Position numbers and translations under genes: made by a program. Of a stretch of 64,000 nucleotides of DNA, positions 17,042 through 25,819 are shown piece by piece. Source of the stretch: CAVQBJ01 sp963710725 (GTDB lineage: Bacteria; Actinomycetota; Thermoleophilia; Solirubrobacterales; Solirubrobacteraceae). The notes under the pieces were generated by a model. The model was not told the DNA's origin. It worked only from the letters and a program-made list of their open reading frames with translations, and did not search any database. Numbering within the stretch: position 1 is the first letter of the stretch; every line of letters starts with the position of its first letter. The stretch spans positions 1,054,001-1,118,000 of the forward strand of contig CAVQBJ010000008.1 of assembly GCA_963710725.1 (NCBI GenBank). The letters are read 5' to 3'.

Positions 17042-19579
17042 CGGCGCCGGCGCCGCGTCCGAGGCGAGGCTCTGCGCGAGCGCGGCGGCCTGGGCGCGGT
17101 TGCGCACGCCGAGCTTCTGCAGGATGTTCGAGACGTGCACGCCGGCCGTGCTCGGGCTGATGAACAGCTCGGCCCCGATCTCGCGGTTGGTCATCCCATC
17201 ACCGATGAGCGCAAGCACGCGGCGCTCGCGCTCGGTGAGCAGCTCGTTGGCCGCCTCCAAGAGGAGCTCCTGCGTGTCACCCTGCAGGCGCTCGGTGAGG
17301 GCGAGCGCGCGCTCGATCGCGGCGTCGAGATCGAGCTTGGCGCCGCGGCGGCGAGCCTCGGCGAGCGCCTCCTCGGACATGCGGCTGCCGAGGTGGCGCA
17401 ACGCGGCCTCACGGTCCTCGCGCTCGGCCGGCGGCAGCGGGGTGCCGAGCGCCTCGCGCAGGGCGGCGGCGCTCGCGAGCAGCTCGGCGGCCTCGGTCGC
17501 GTCGAGGCGTGAGCCGAGGCCGCCGGCGATCTCCTCGAGCACGCTCGACGCGCGCCAGCGGTCGCCGAGGTGGCGGTGCAGCTGGAGGGCCTCGGCGAGC
17601 AGCCGCGCCGCAAGCGGCGCCTCGCGGCGTCGCCGGGCCATGATCCCGAGCTCGTGCAGCGCCCACGCGATGCCTTCCTGGTAGCCGAGCTCGCGCGAGA
17701 TCGACAGCGCGGCGTCGAGCGCGTCGCGGGCCTCCCCGTGCTCGCCGCGCGCGAGCTGAGTCGCCCCGAGGTTGACGAGCGCGCTCGCGATCTGGCGATC
17801 CTCGCCGACCGTGCGGGCCGCGGCCACCGCGCCGACGCAGAGCTCGAGCGCGTGCTCGTATTCGCCGGACAGCCAGGCCGCGAAGCCGAGATAGTCGAGG
17901 GCCGCGGCGGCCCCGGCCGCGTCGTCGAGCTCCTCGAAGATGCGCAGGCTCTGGGCGTGCAGCGTGCGGGCATCGTCGTAGCGTCCCTGCTCGCGAGCGA
18001 TCGAGCCGAGCCGCTGGGTGACGAGCGCGATCCCGCGCTGGTCGTCGAGCTCGGTGCGAAGCGCGAGGGCCGCGTCGAGGCGCGACGTCGCGACGTCGTA
18101 TTCGCACTGCAGGAAGGCGAGCACGCCGGCGCCGGTGAGGACCTCGACGCGCACGGCCGGCGACATCGCGTCGGCGGTCGTCAGCCCCTGCTCGAGCCAC
18201 AGCCGCGCCTCCTGGTAGTAGCCGCGCAGGTACCAGAACGGCCACAGCAGCCCGATCAGGCGCCCGCCGGCCTCGGGATCGCGCGGCAGCCGCCAGGCGA
18301 GCGCGGCGTGCAGGTTGTCGTGCTCGAGCTCGAGCGCGGCCACCGACTCGGCCTGCTCGCCCTCGATCCCGCTCTGGGCATCGAGGGCCAGGCGCAGGAA
18401 GAAGTCGTGATGGCGGTCGCGGAACAGCTCCGCCTCGCCGCTCTCCTCCAGGCGCTCGGCGCCGTACTGGCGGACGAGCTCGAGCAGCCGGTAACGCGCC
18501 CCGTCCCTGCCGCCGACGACCTGCACGAGCGATTGGGCGACGAGGCCGCTGAGCAGGTCGAGGATCTCGTCGCGCTCGAGCGGGGCCTCGTCGCACACGG
18601 TCTCCACGGCGGCGAACGAGAACGTGCCGGCGAACGTGGCCAGGCGGCGGAACAGCGTCTGCTCGGCCTCGGTGAGCGTGCGATGGCTCCAGTCGAGCGT
18701 GGCGGCGAGCGTTCGCTGGTGCTCGGGCACGCCGCTGTTGGTCTGGCGCAGCAGCGAGCTGCCGCGATCGAGGCGGTCGGAGATGTCGGACGGGTGGAGC
18801 ACGGCCGTGCGAGCGGCGGCGAGCTCGAGCGCGAGCGGCAGCCCATCGAGTTGCCAGCAGATGCGCACGATCGCGTCGACGTTCGCGTCGCCGAGCGCGA
18901 ACGCCGGCGCCACGGCCGCGGCACGCTCGACGAACAGCTGCACCGCCGGCGCCTCGCCCGCCACGGTGAGGTCGGCGCGCGTGCCGAGGCGCAGCCGCGG
19001 CGGCATCCCGAGGCCCTCGATGCGGGCGACCTGCTCGCCGGGCATGGCGAGCGGCTGGCGAGAGGTCGTGATGATGCGCAGTTCGGGGCAGGTGGCGAGC
19101 ACGCGGGCGACGAGCTCGCCGCAGGCGTCGATCACGTGCTCGCAGTTGTCGAGCACGAGCAGCGTCTCGGGACCGGCGAGGCTGCGGGCCACGACGTCGA
19201 TGCTCGGGCCGCCGGCCGCCTCGCCGGGACGCAGCGCGGCGGCCACGACCTGCGCGACGAGCGCCGCGTCGGACACGGCGGTCAGCTCGACCCACCATGC
19301 CCCGCCGGGCGCGGCGCTGCGCCGGCGCTCGGCGAGCGCGAGCCCGAGCCGGCTCTTGCCCGACCCGCCCGGTCCGCAGAGGCTGAGCAGGCGGGTCTGA
19401 TCGAGCCGCTCGGTCAGCTCCCCGAGCAGGGCGTCGCGCCCGACCAGACGCGTGAGCGCCTGTGGAAGGTTGCCCCGACGCCCGTCCCCGGATCCGTCCC
19501 CCTCGGCGGAATCGACAAGCTCCAGCGCGACCGCGCCGTCTGCGCTCAGCGCGCGACTCCGGGATCTTCGGGTGGGCAC
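17033..19579 (-). CDS. Large ATPase-TPR-LuxR transcriptional regulator (AfsR/LAL-like)
   Basis: An 848-residue regulator. A STAND-type ATPase domain starts near residue 40: Walker A LCGPGGSGKSR, Walker B TLLVLDNCEHV, sensor IITTSRQPL, then a winged-helix part (DWSHRTLTEAEQTLFRRLAT). The middle 400 residues are TPR-like helical repeats (GSIAREQGRYDDARTLHAQS, LGATQLARGEHGEARDALD). The C-terminus is a LuxR HTH (LTERERRVLALIGDGMTNRE, LFISPSTAGVHVSNIL). Such proteins bind ATP, oligomerise on a signal and activate transcription. The start is a GTG at 19579. It is convergent with the sigma gene. The motif CTAAAG-N-TCGGC occurs twice upstream of this gene and once upstream of the sigma gene. Confidence 0.88.
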   Translation of the reverse strand: MPTRRSRSRALSADGAVALELVDSAEGDGSGDGRRGNLPQALTRLVGRDALLGELTERLDQTRLLSLCGPGGSGKSRLGLALAERRRSAAPGGAWWVELTAVSDAALVAQVVAAALRPGEAAGGPSIDVVARSLAGPETLLVLDNCEHVIDACGELVARVLATCPELRIITTSRQPLAMPGEQVARIEGLGMPPRLRLGTRADLTVAGEAPAVQLFVERAAAVAPAFALGDANVDAIVRICWQLDGLPLALELAAARTAVLHPSDISDRLDRGSSLLRQTNSGVPEHQRTLAATLDWSHRTLTEAEQTLFRRLATFAGTFSFAAVETVCDEAPLERDEILDLLSGLVAQSLVQVVGGRDGARYRLLELVRQYGAERLEESGEAELFRDRHHDFFLRLALDAQSGIEGEQAESVAALELEHDNLHAALAWRLPRDPEAGGRLIGLLWPFWYLRGYYQEARLWLEQGLTTADAMSPAVRVEVLTGAGVLAFLQCEYDVATSRLDAALALRTELDDQRGIALVTQRLGSIAREQGRYDDARTLHAQSLRIFEELDDAAGAAAALDYLGFAAWLSGEYEHALELCVGAVAAARTVGEDRQIASALVNLGATQLARGEHGEARDALDAALSISRELGYQEGIAWALHELGIMARRRREAPLAARLLAEALQLHRHLGDRWRASSVLEEIAGGLGSRLDATEAAELLASAAALREALGTPLPPAEREDREAALRHLGSRMSEEALAEARRRGAKLDLDAAIERALALTERLQGDTQELLLEAANELLTERERRVLALIGDGMTNREIGAELFISPSTAGVHVSNILQKLGVRNRAQAAALAQSLASDAAPAPPA

Positions 19580-19723
19580 GCTAGATAAAGAGGACCGTTG
19601 ATGCGCTAAAGAATCGGCCCCGGACTCTAAAGTCGGCGCCGGCGATGGTCAAGGCACGGACCCACCGATCGCGCGCGTGCCTTCGCGCCCCGGCGGCGAG
19701 CCGCGCGGTGAGCATCTCACAGA

Positions 19724-20311
19724 TCAGCGCGCGGGCGGCGGCTCGTGACCGAGGACGATCCGCTCGGCGGCGTCTCGCCCCTTCTCGACCAGCTCGGCGA
19801 TGTCCGTCGCGGGCTCGCTGAAGCGCCCGAGCACGTACGCGGCGACGATCTCGGGGTCCGTCGAATCGGGCCGGCCGACGCCGACGCGCACGCGCGCGAA
19901 GTCCGCGCTGCCGAGCTCCCGCTTGAGCGACTTCAGGCCGTTATGGCCGGCCAGCCCGCCGCCGATCCGCGTGCGCACCTCGCCGAACGGCAGGTCGATC
20001 TCGTCGTGCACGACGAGCACGCGCTCGAGCGGGAGCTTGTACGCGCCGCGCGCCGGCCCGACCGAGCGGCCGGCCTCGTTCATGTAGGTCTGGGGCGTGA
20101 GCAGCGCGACGCGCGGACCGCCGATGCCCGCGCGACCCTCGAGCAGACGACCGCGATAGCGGTCGCGCGCACGCCCGAGATCCCAGCGCTGCGCGAGGGC
20201 GTCGGCGACCATGAAGCCGACGTTGTGGCGCGTGCGCTCGTACTCGCGCCCGGGATTGCCCAGGCCGACGACGAGCCAGTCGATCGGTGTGCTCGGCCCC
20301 CGCAGGCGCAT
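19724..20311 (-). CDS. pth: Peptidyl-tRNA hydrolase
   Basis: Pth releases tRNA from prematurely dropped peptidyl-tRNA. The 195-residue protein has all the family motifs: VVGLGNPGREYERTRHNVGF (catalytic His in RHNVGF), LLTPQTYMNEAG, VVHDEIDLPFGEVRTRIGGG with the following GHNGLKS, and FARVRVGVGRP. Its length is normal. It follows rplY by 54 bp on the same strand, the usual actinobacterial pair, and was probably next to mfd ancestrally; here 17 kb of other genes lie between. Confidence 0.96.
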   Translation of the reverse strand: MRLRGPSTPIDWLVVGLGNPGREYERTRHNVGFMVADALAQRWDLGRARDRYRGRLLEGRAGIGGPRVALLTPQTYMNEAGRSVGPARGAYKLPLERVLVVHDEIDLPFGEVRTRIGGGLAGHNGLKSLKRELGSADFARVRVGVGRPDSTDPEIVAAYVLGRFSEPATDIAELVEKGRDAAERIVLGHEPPPAR

Positions 20312-20365
20312 CAGGCGTGCTCCTGCACCGCTCGGCTCGCCCGGCGAGCGGCGGGCGATGAGCGG

Positions 20366-21025
20366 TTACTCCTCGGACTCGCCCTCGCCGCCGGTCTCGG
20401 CGCCCTCGGCCGCCTCCTCGCCGACGCGCTCGGTCTCGGCCTCGATCTCGTCGGCCTCGGACTGCAGCCGCGGGGCGCTGACGATCGCGATCGTCTCCTC
20501 GGGGTCGTCGATGATCGTGACGCCCTCGGGCGCGACGACGGCGGAGAGCGTGACGGTGTCGCCGATCTCGAGCTCGGATACGTCGTAGGACAGGGCCTCG
20601 GGAATGTTATTCGGCAGCGCCTCGATCGTCACCTCGCGCACGATGTGCTCGAGGATCCCGCCGAGGCGCACGCCGGGGGCATCCTCGGTGCCGAGCAGCT
20701 CGAGCGGCACGACCGACTGGATCGGCTGATCGAGGCGCACCCGCAGGAGGTCGACGTGCTGGATGTCCGAGCGCACGGGATGGCGCTGGGTGTCCTTGAG
20801 CACGGCCGGGGTGGCGCGCCCGCCGTCGATCGCGACGTCGATCACCGCGCCGGACGCCGCGAGCGCGTGGCGCAGCTCGCGCTCGTCGACGTCGAAGCTC
20901 ACCGGTTCGCCGGTGCCGCCGTAGATGATGCCGGGGACGCGTCCGCTGCGGCGCAGGCGGCGCGCCGAGCGCGACCCGTCGGGGGTGCGGCTGGAGACGT
21001 CGAGCTTGGTGGTGGTGCTCGCCAT
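20366..21025 (-). CDS. rplY: 50S ribosomal protein L25/general stress protein Ctc
   Basis: A 219-residue long-form L25 (TL5/Ctc type) that binds 5S rRNA. The N-terminal L25 domain begins LDVSSRTPDGSRSARRLRRS and GRVPGIIYGG; the second beta domain (VPLELLGTEDAPGVRLGGIL) is followed by an acidic tail of about 35 residues rich in Glu. The ATG at 21025 lies 32 bp from the stop of the GH2 gene. It is followed by pth. Confidence 0.95.
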   Translation of the reverse strand: MASTTTKLDVSSRTPDGSRSARRLRRSGRVPGIIYGGTGEPVSFDVDERELRHALAASGAVIDVAIDGGRATPAVLKDTQRHPVRSDIQHVDLLRVRLDQPIQSVVPLELLGTEDAPGVRLGGILEHIVREVTIEALPNNIPEALSYDVSELEIGDTVTLSAVVAPEGVTIIDDPEETIAIVSAPRLQSEADEIEAETERVGEEAAEGAETGGEGESEE

Positions 21026-21057
21026 GGGCCGGGTGACTTTAGCAACCGCCGCCGGCC

Positions 21058-23064
21058 CTACCCCACCTGCCGGGTCGACTCGAACACCTGCTTGACGATC
21101 TGGTACGCCGGCTTGGGGTTGCCGTTGAAGTCGAGTAGCCCCTTCTCGAAGATCGGCGGATCGGGGATCGGGTTATCGCCCGTCCACCCCGGGAAGACGC
21201 GGAAGTCCTCGAGCGCCCAGTACACGGCGGCCGACAGGAACGTCGTGCTCGCGAACACGCCGAGGTGGTACTGGACGAAGTCGCTCTGGAACTCGTAGGT
21301 GCCACGCTCCTGCACCGGCCCGTCGCGGTTGGCCTCGGCGCCGAACTCGGTGACCATGAGGGCCTGGCGGTGATAGCAGTGCTCCTGGGCGTCGAGGTAG
21401 TCAGGGAGCAGTGTGCGGTCGGCGATCTGCCCGCTCGGGCCCGGGTACCAGCCGAAGTAGTCGTTGATGCCGAGCACCTGCAGCGGCGCGTAGGCCGCCT
21501 GGCAGTCCACCGACGGGTACCCGGCGAGGGCGAGGCCGACCGGCCGCGTCGGATCGAGCTGGTGGGCGAGCGCGACGGCATTCTTGATGTAGGTGGTCTG
21601 GCCGGGCCCGGGACGTGACGAGAGCTCGTTCGCGATCGACCACACCGCGATCGACGGGTGGTTGCCGTTGTCGACGATGTTCTGCTCCAGCTGCGATTCG
21701 GCGAAGGCCCGGAAGGAGGGCGTCTCGAGCACGGACTCGCGCACGCTGAAGACGGGGACCTCCGACCACAGCAGGATCCCGTCCTGGTCGGCGAGCTCCT
21801 CCTCGTAGGGGCTCAGCGGGTACTGGCTGCGGATGAAGTCGGCGCCGATGTCGCGCGCGGCGTTGATGATCGCGGCCCGTTGCGGGTCGCTCAGCGCGAA
21901 GCCGTTCTGCAGCGAGTCCTCCTGGATGCCCACGCCGCGCAGGTGCAGCGGCTGGCCATTCAGGTACAGGTGTCCGCCGATCACCTGCAACAGGCGGATG
22001 CCGCTCTGCAGGAAGTACTGCGACAGCGCGGCGCCGCCGATGCTCGCGGTCAGGCGGACCGGGTAGAGGTCGGGATGGCCGGGTCCCCAGAGGTGCGGAT
22101 GCCCGACGACGACGCTGCCGGTGAACGTCGCCGTCTTGCCGGGCGCGATCGTCTGCGTCCCCAGACTGGATGCGAGGCCGCCGTAGTTCGCGCTCACCAG
22201 CACGGGCTCTGGCCGCGTGTCGTAGTTGGTGACCACGGCCGAGTAGTGCACGCGGGCGGCGCACGACGGGCAGCGCAATTCGGGCAGCACGCGGACCGAG
22301 GTGAGGTCCACGCGATCGACCTCGCGCAGGTAGACCTCGCGCAGGATGCCGCCGTAGTTCCACCAGCCGCCGGTCGGCTGGTTGGTGCCCTGGCCGTCGT
22401 TCGGCGGCATCGAGTCGGCGAAGTGGTGGCTGTCGACGCGCACGACGAGGCGGTTCGTGCCGGTCGTGCTGAGGTAGCGCGCGGGGAGCAGCAGCTCGAA
22501 TGGGAGGAAGGTGCCGATGTGCTGACCGAGGTGGTGGCCGTTGATCCATACGTCGGCGATGTAGTTGACCGACTCGAAGCGCACGATCCAGGACAGGCCG
22601 GCGGCCGCGGAGGGCAGGCGAAAGTCCTTGCGGTACCAGCCGACGGCGCCGTTGAAGCTGGCCACGCTGTTGTCGCCGACGTTCCAGGCGTAGGGGACGC
22701 TGACGACGCTCCAGCCGGCGATCGAGGGGCTGCTCGCGAAGCCCGAGCCCACGCCGTTTCCGTTATCGAAGCGGAACAGCCACGGGCCGTCCATGATGAA
22801 GCGCCCGGCCTGCCCCTCGGTGTACTCGACGTGGGTGGAGGGCACCGTGACCGCGTAGGCACCGGGCGCGGACGCCGGCCCGGTCGGCCCGGTCGGCCCG
22901 GTCGGCGCGCTCGGCGCGCCCGGTGGCGCCGCGACCTGCGCGCGGTGCGCCGTAGCGGTCACGGCCGCCGGTGAGGACCCCGACGCGACGGCCGCGCCGC
23001 CGAGCAGCGCGACGAGCGCGACCACACCTGCGATCGGGCGCAGCCGTGTGCGCAGCGCACTCAT
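21058..23064 (-). CDS. Secreted glycoside hydrolase family 2 enzyme (beta-glucuronidase/galactosidase-like)
   Basis: A 668-residue exported glycosidase. A signal peptide (PIAGVVALVALLGGAAVASG) is followed by a short collagen-like PTGPTGPTGP linker. Then come a sugar-binding jelly roll (DGPWLFRFDNGNGVGSGF, about 90-245), an Ig-like domain (about 250-355) and a TIM barrel. The catalytic acid/base is Glu480 in WSIANELS and the nucleophile is Glu573 in VTEFGAEA; both match GH2. The core LRGVGIQEDS replaces the usual RGVNRHE, so the -1 subsite may differ from classic beta-glucuronidases. It breaks the usual neighbourhood of prs and rplY. The exact sugar is unknown. Confidence 0.88.
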   Translation of the reverse strand: MSALRTRLRPIAGVVALVALLGGAAVASGSSPAAVTATAHRAQVAAPPGAPSAPTGPTGPTGPASAPGAYAVTVPSTHVEYTEGQAGRFIMDGPWLFRFDNGNGVGSGFASSPSIAGWSVVSVPYAWNVGDNSVASFNGAVGWYRKDFRLPSAAAGLSWIVRFESVNYIADVWINGHHLGQHIGTFLPFELLLPARYLSTTGTNRLVVRVDSHHFADSMPPNDGQGTNQPTGGWWNYGGILREVYLREVDRVDLTSVRVLPELRCPSCAARVHYSAVVTNYDTRPEPVLVSANYGGLASSLGTQTIAPGKTATFTGSVVVGHPHLWGPGHPDLYPVRLTASIGGAALSQYFLQSGIRLLQVIGGHLYLNGQPLHLRGVGIQEDSLQNGFALSDPQRAAIINAARDIGADFIRSQYPLSPYEEELADQDGILLWSEVPVFSVRESVLETPSFRAFAESQLEQNIVDNGNHPSIAVWSIANELSSRPGPGQTTYIKNAVALAHQLDPTRPVGLALAGYPSVDCQAAYAPLQVLGINDYFGWYPGPSGQIADRTLLPDYLDAQEHCYHRQALMVTEFGAEANRDGPVQERGTYEFQSDFVQYHLGVFASTTFLSAAVYWALEDFRVFPGWTGDNPIPDPPIFEKGLLDFNGNPKPAYQIVKQVFESTRQVG

Positions 23065-23112
23065 GCGGCGTCGGAGATGGCGGTCACCGCCCGTGACGGC
23101 GGCGACGTCCGC

Positions 23113-23559
23113 TCAGCAGTCCGCACTGTTGTCGATCGGTGCACTGAGACCGAGGAGGGTAACCGACAGACCAGAGAGAGCCGTGCCGGTGCGCCGGACG
23201 AGGATGCATTGCACGACCGGCAGGCCCCCGATCACCGTCCACGCGATGCGCGTCTGGCCGGTCGTCGTCACCGGAGCGTTCGCGGTCGCCGACTGGAGGT
23301 TGAGGATCTTCACCGCGCCCGAGCGGCGCAGGCGCGCCGCGTTCGCCCGCTCGAGCGCGACGCACGACGCGCTCGCGGCGCAGCCGTGGATCTGAGCGAT
23401 GAGCGAGGTCGCATTTCCGGCCGCCTCGGCCTGCAGCAGGCTCAGATCGTCGTCGCGCTCGGCGTTGTCGGTGCTGAGATACCGTGCGAGGAACGCGCTG
23501 AAGACGAGGAACACGACCACGCCGAGCGCGATCAGGCCGTTGCGCAGCAGACGGTTCAT
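23113..23559 (-). CDS. Membrane-anchored protein of unknown function
   Basis: A 148-residue protein with one N-terminal transmembrane helix (LIALGVVVFLVFSAFLARYL, residues 8-27) and an extracytoplasmic domain. Three cysteines (CAASASC near 60-66, VQCILV near 117) and a C-terminal Cys could form disulphides. I recognise no family. It lies 48 bp upstream of the GH2 gene on the same strand, so cotranscription is plausible. Confidence 0.65.
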   Translation of the reverse strand: MNRLLRNGLIALGVVVFLVFSAFLARYLSTDNAERDDDLSLLQAEAAGNATSLIAQIHGCAASASCVALERANAARLRRSGAVKILNLQSATANAPVTTTGQTRIAWTVIGGLPVVQCILVRRTGTALSGLSVTLLGLSAPIDNSADC

Positions 23560-23655
23560 GCCGGGAGTGTGACCGAGGCCGGCCGCGGCGCGAGCCGTGC
23601 TCGCTCATTCCCGCGCGCCGCCGCCCACGCCGCGGCGGCATCCGGAGCGCCCGGC

Positions 23656-24372
23656 CTACTCGTCGGAGTCCGACAGCTCCAGGAAGCGCTCGACCGATGC
23701 CTCCTGGTGGGCGAGTCGCTCGTGCAGGCGCCGCGCATGGTCGGCCGCGCGGCCGAGGAAGTCGTCGAGACAGCGCTCGGGATCATCGAACAAGGGGTAC
23801 ACGTGCGCCACATCCTGCTGCGCGCACGCGATGCCGAGCGGGGGGCGCCCCTCGGCGAGCGTCCGGGCACCGCACACCGGTGCGACCATCAGCTGGCACT
23901 CGGGCGCGATCAGCGCGACCGGCATCAACCGGTAGGCGGGCAGCGAGACGCTCAGCTCGATCGAACGGTCCACGCTGATGCGCGAGCCGGCCACCTCGGC
24001 GAGCGGACCGCACCACACCGACAGCACGGTGTCGGCGGCGAGCAGCGCATCGCGGAACGCCCGCGCCTGTTCGGCGTACAGGTGCTCGGCATCGTCGCGG
24101 TCCTCGGCGTCGGCGAGGTCGAGGTCGCACGGCACCCGCAGCAGCTCGTCGGCGCCGATCGCGCTGCCGGCGCCGAGCCCGCCGTGGGCGACGTAGGTCT
24201 GGATCGTCGACAGGTCGCGCCGGCCATGGAAGACGATCGTCAGCGCGTCGCAGAGCGACAGTCCGTCCACCTTCATCGCCACCGCCGCCGCCTCGTGCTC
24301 CCCGTCGAGGAGCGCGCGGCGCAGGAGATCCTCCGCTGGGTCCTGTTCGCTGTGATGTGGCTGCTCTGTCAT
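23656..24372 (-). CDS. Hypothetical cytoplasmic protein, 238 residues
   Basis: Start chosen at the ATG at 24372 (MTEQPHHSEQDPAEDLL), 9 nt after GAAGGG; upstream codons in the same frame are out of character. The sequence looks genuinely coding: a helical N-terminus, then CDALTIVFHGRRDLSTIQTY, LAEVAGSRISVDRSIELSVS and a helical C-terminus (RLHERLAHQEASVERFLELS). There is no signal peptide or membrane helix. I recognise no domain. It is divergent from the DUF4235 gene. Confidence 0.6.
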   Translation of the reverse strand: MTEQPHHSEQDPAEDLLRRALLDGEHEAAAVAMKVDGLSLCDALTIVFHGRRDLSTIQTYVAHGGLGAGSAIGADELLRVPCDLDLADAEDRDDAEHLYAEQARAFRDALLAADTVLSVWCGPLAEVAGSRISVDRSIELSVSLPAYRLMPVALIAPECQLMVAPVCGARTLAEGRPPLGIACAQQDVAHVYPLFDDPERCLDDFLGRAADHARRLHERLAHQEASVERFLELSDSDE

Positions 24373-24541
24373 GTCATCCCTTCTTCTTCGAGGGGTTGGA
24401 CGCAGCCGGCCTAACGGGGATGCCGGTGTATTCGGTTGAAGACGTGGAGGGTACTCTTGTGGCCTCGCCGGATGGCATCGGTCACTCGTCCAGTTCGCTT
24501 GACTGCCTCCGCGACTTTGCCCACGGATAGCCGAGGTGTCG

Positions 24542-24814
24542 ATGAAGCTGCTCGTCAAGGTCCTGTACCTGCCGTTCGGGATCGTGTTTGGATTTCTCGG
24601 CAGGCGCGCCGGGCAGCAGCTGCTCGGCGTGCTGTGGCGCGGTGAGACGCCGTCGCCGAAGGCGCCCGATGCGAGCCTGGCCAAGGTTGTGGCCGCGGCG
24701 GCGGTGCAGGCCGGCACCTTCGCGGCCACCGCTGCCGCCGCGGATCGCGCCGGCGCCCGGACGTTCCACCACCTCATCGGCGCCTGGCCGGACCAGCCTT
24801 CCGCGGAGGAGTAG
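24542..24814 (+). CDS. DUF4235-family small membrane protein
   Basis: A 90-residue protein with a hydrophobic N-terminus (VLYLPFGIVFGFLGRRAGQQ) and an Ala-rich second helix (KVVAAAAVQAGTFAATAAAA), ending ARTFHHLIGAWPDQPSAEE. This pattern (K..Y.P.g...g..ag…) is that of the DUF4235 proteins common in actinobacteria. The ATG at 24542 follows GAGG; a GTG two codons earlier is an alternative. It is 18 bp from the next gene. Function unknown. Confidence 0.65.
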   Translation: MKLLVKVLYLPFGIVFGFLGRRAGQQLLGVLWRGETPSPKAPDASLAKVVAAAAVQAGTFAATAAAADRAGARTFHHLIGAWPDQPSAEE

Positions 24815-24832
24815 CGACGAGAGGAGCACGGC

Positions 24833-25423
24833 ATGGGCACGGTCGTCGTATCTGAGTTCGTGACGATCGACGGCGTCTTCGACGATCCGGGCGGCGCCGA
24901 GGGTTTCGAGCGCGGCGGTTGGGCGTTCCAGTTCGACCGCGGCGCCGAGGGCGACCGCTTCAAGTTCGACGAGTTGATGGCGGCGGACGCGCTGCTGCTC
25001 GGACGCGTGACCTACGAGGGGTTCGCGCAGGCCTGGCCGGACCGCGAGGGCACCGGCGAGTTCGCCGCGAAGATGAACGCGATGCCCAAGCACGTCGTCT
25101 CGACGACGCTGCAGGGCGGGGACTGGAACAACACGACCGTCATCGGCGCCGGCGTCGGCGAGGCGGTGCGCGCGCTCAAGGCCGCGGTGGTGGGCGACAT
25201 CCTCGTCGCCGGGAGCGCCACGCTCGTGCAGACCCTGCTCGCCGAGGACCTCGTCGACGAGTACCGCCTGATGGTCTTCCCGATCGTGCTCGGGAGCGGC
25301 CGGCGCCTGTTCGCCGAGACGGGCGCCCCGGCGCGCCTGCGGCTGACCGACAGCCGAGTGGCGGGGGACACCTTCATCCTGACGTACGAGCCGGTGCGGG
25401 CCGAGGCCGGCGGCGCGGGGTGA
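24833..25423 (+). CDS. Dihydrofolate-reductase-like protein (RibD C-terminal domain)
   Basis: A 196-residue protein starting 7 nt after GAGAGGAG. It opens VVVSEFVTIDGVFDDPGG and contains ADALLLGRVTYEGFAQAWP, KHVVSTTLQGGDWNNTTVI, GDILVAGSATLVQTLL and YRLMVFPIVLGSGRRLF, the standard course of YwjB/RibD-C proteins with a DHFR-like fold that bind NADPH. Most are of unknown physiological substrate. It is probably cotranscribed with the DUF4235 gene. A tandem repeat array begins 39 bp after the stop. Confidence 0.85.
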   Translation: MGTVVVSEFVTIDGVFDDPGGAEGFERGGWAFQFDRGAEGDRFKFDELMAADALLLGRVTYEGFAQAWPDREGTGEFAAKMNAMPKHVVSTTLQGGDWNNTTVIGAGVGEAVRALKAAVVGDILVAGSATLVQTLLAEDLVDEYRLMVFPIVLGSGRRLFAETGAPARLRLTDSRVAGDTFILTYEPVRAEAGGAG

Positions 25424-25461
25424 CCGGGGCGTTCGGGCTCCGACGAGGGCACAGCCCCGCC

Positions 25462-25817
25462 CGAGCGTTACGCGACGGTCACAGATGCGCCGGGCGCGTC
25501 ACCGAACGGCCACGCGGGTGTGCCGCTCGCCGCTGCGGCGATCACGCCCCGCGGGGTGTGGTCCCAAGCGGACGCTATAGGGCGCCTAACTCCACACACC
25601 CCCGCCCGAGGGTCACGCGACGGTGACGGACACGCCCCCTCTGCGACCGGACCGCCACGCGAGTGTGCCGCTCGGCGCCTCGGCCACTACACGCCGCGGG
25701 GTGTGGTCCCAAGCGGATGCTATGCGGCGTAAAACCCAGCCCACCCCCCGCCCGAGGGTCACGCGACGATGACGGACATGCCCGCTCTGCGACCGGACCG
25801 CCGCGCGAGTGTGCCGC
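25462..25817. repeat. 146-bp tandem array (2.4 units) carrying the composite dispersed repeat, copy B
   Basis: This fills the 396-bp gap between the DHFR-like gene and the convergent metallo-hydrolase. Units start CGAG(C/G)GT at 25462, 25607 and 25753 (145 and 146 bp apart). Each carries the 16-bp element (GTTACGCGACGGTCAC 25467-25482; GTCACGCGACGGTGAC 25612-25627; GTCACGCGACGATGAC 25758-25773). Units 1 and 2 also carry the arm GGGGTGTGGTC (25553-25563 and 25698-25708); their right arms have decayed. The third unit is cut off 3 bp before the stop codon of the next gene. Confidence 0.85.
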
Positions 25818-25819
25818 CC

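Noticed and set aside
21026..21057. Separate promoter (TAAAGT box) for rplY
   Set aside because: A TAAAGT hexamer is present but no -35 element or spacing supports it; readthrough from the GH2 gene cannot be excluded.
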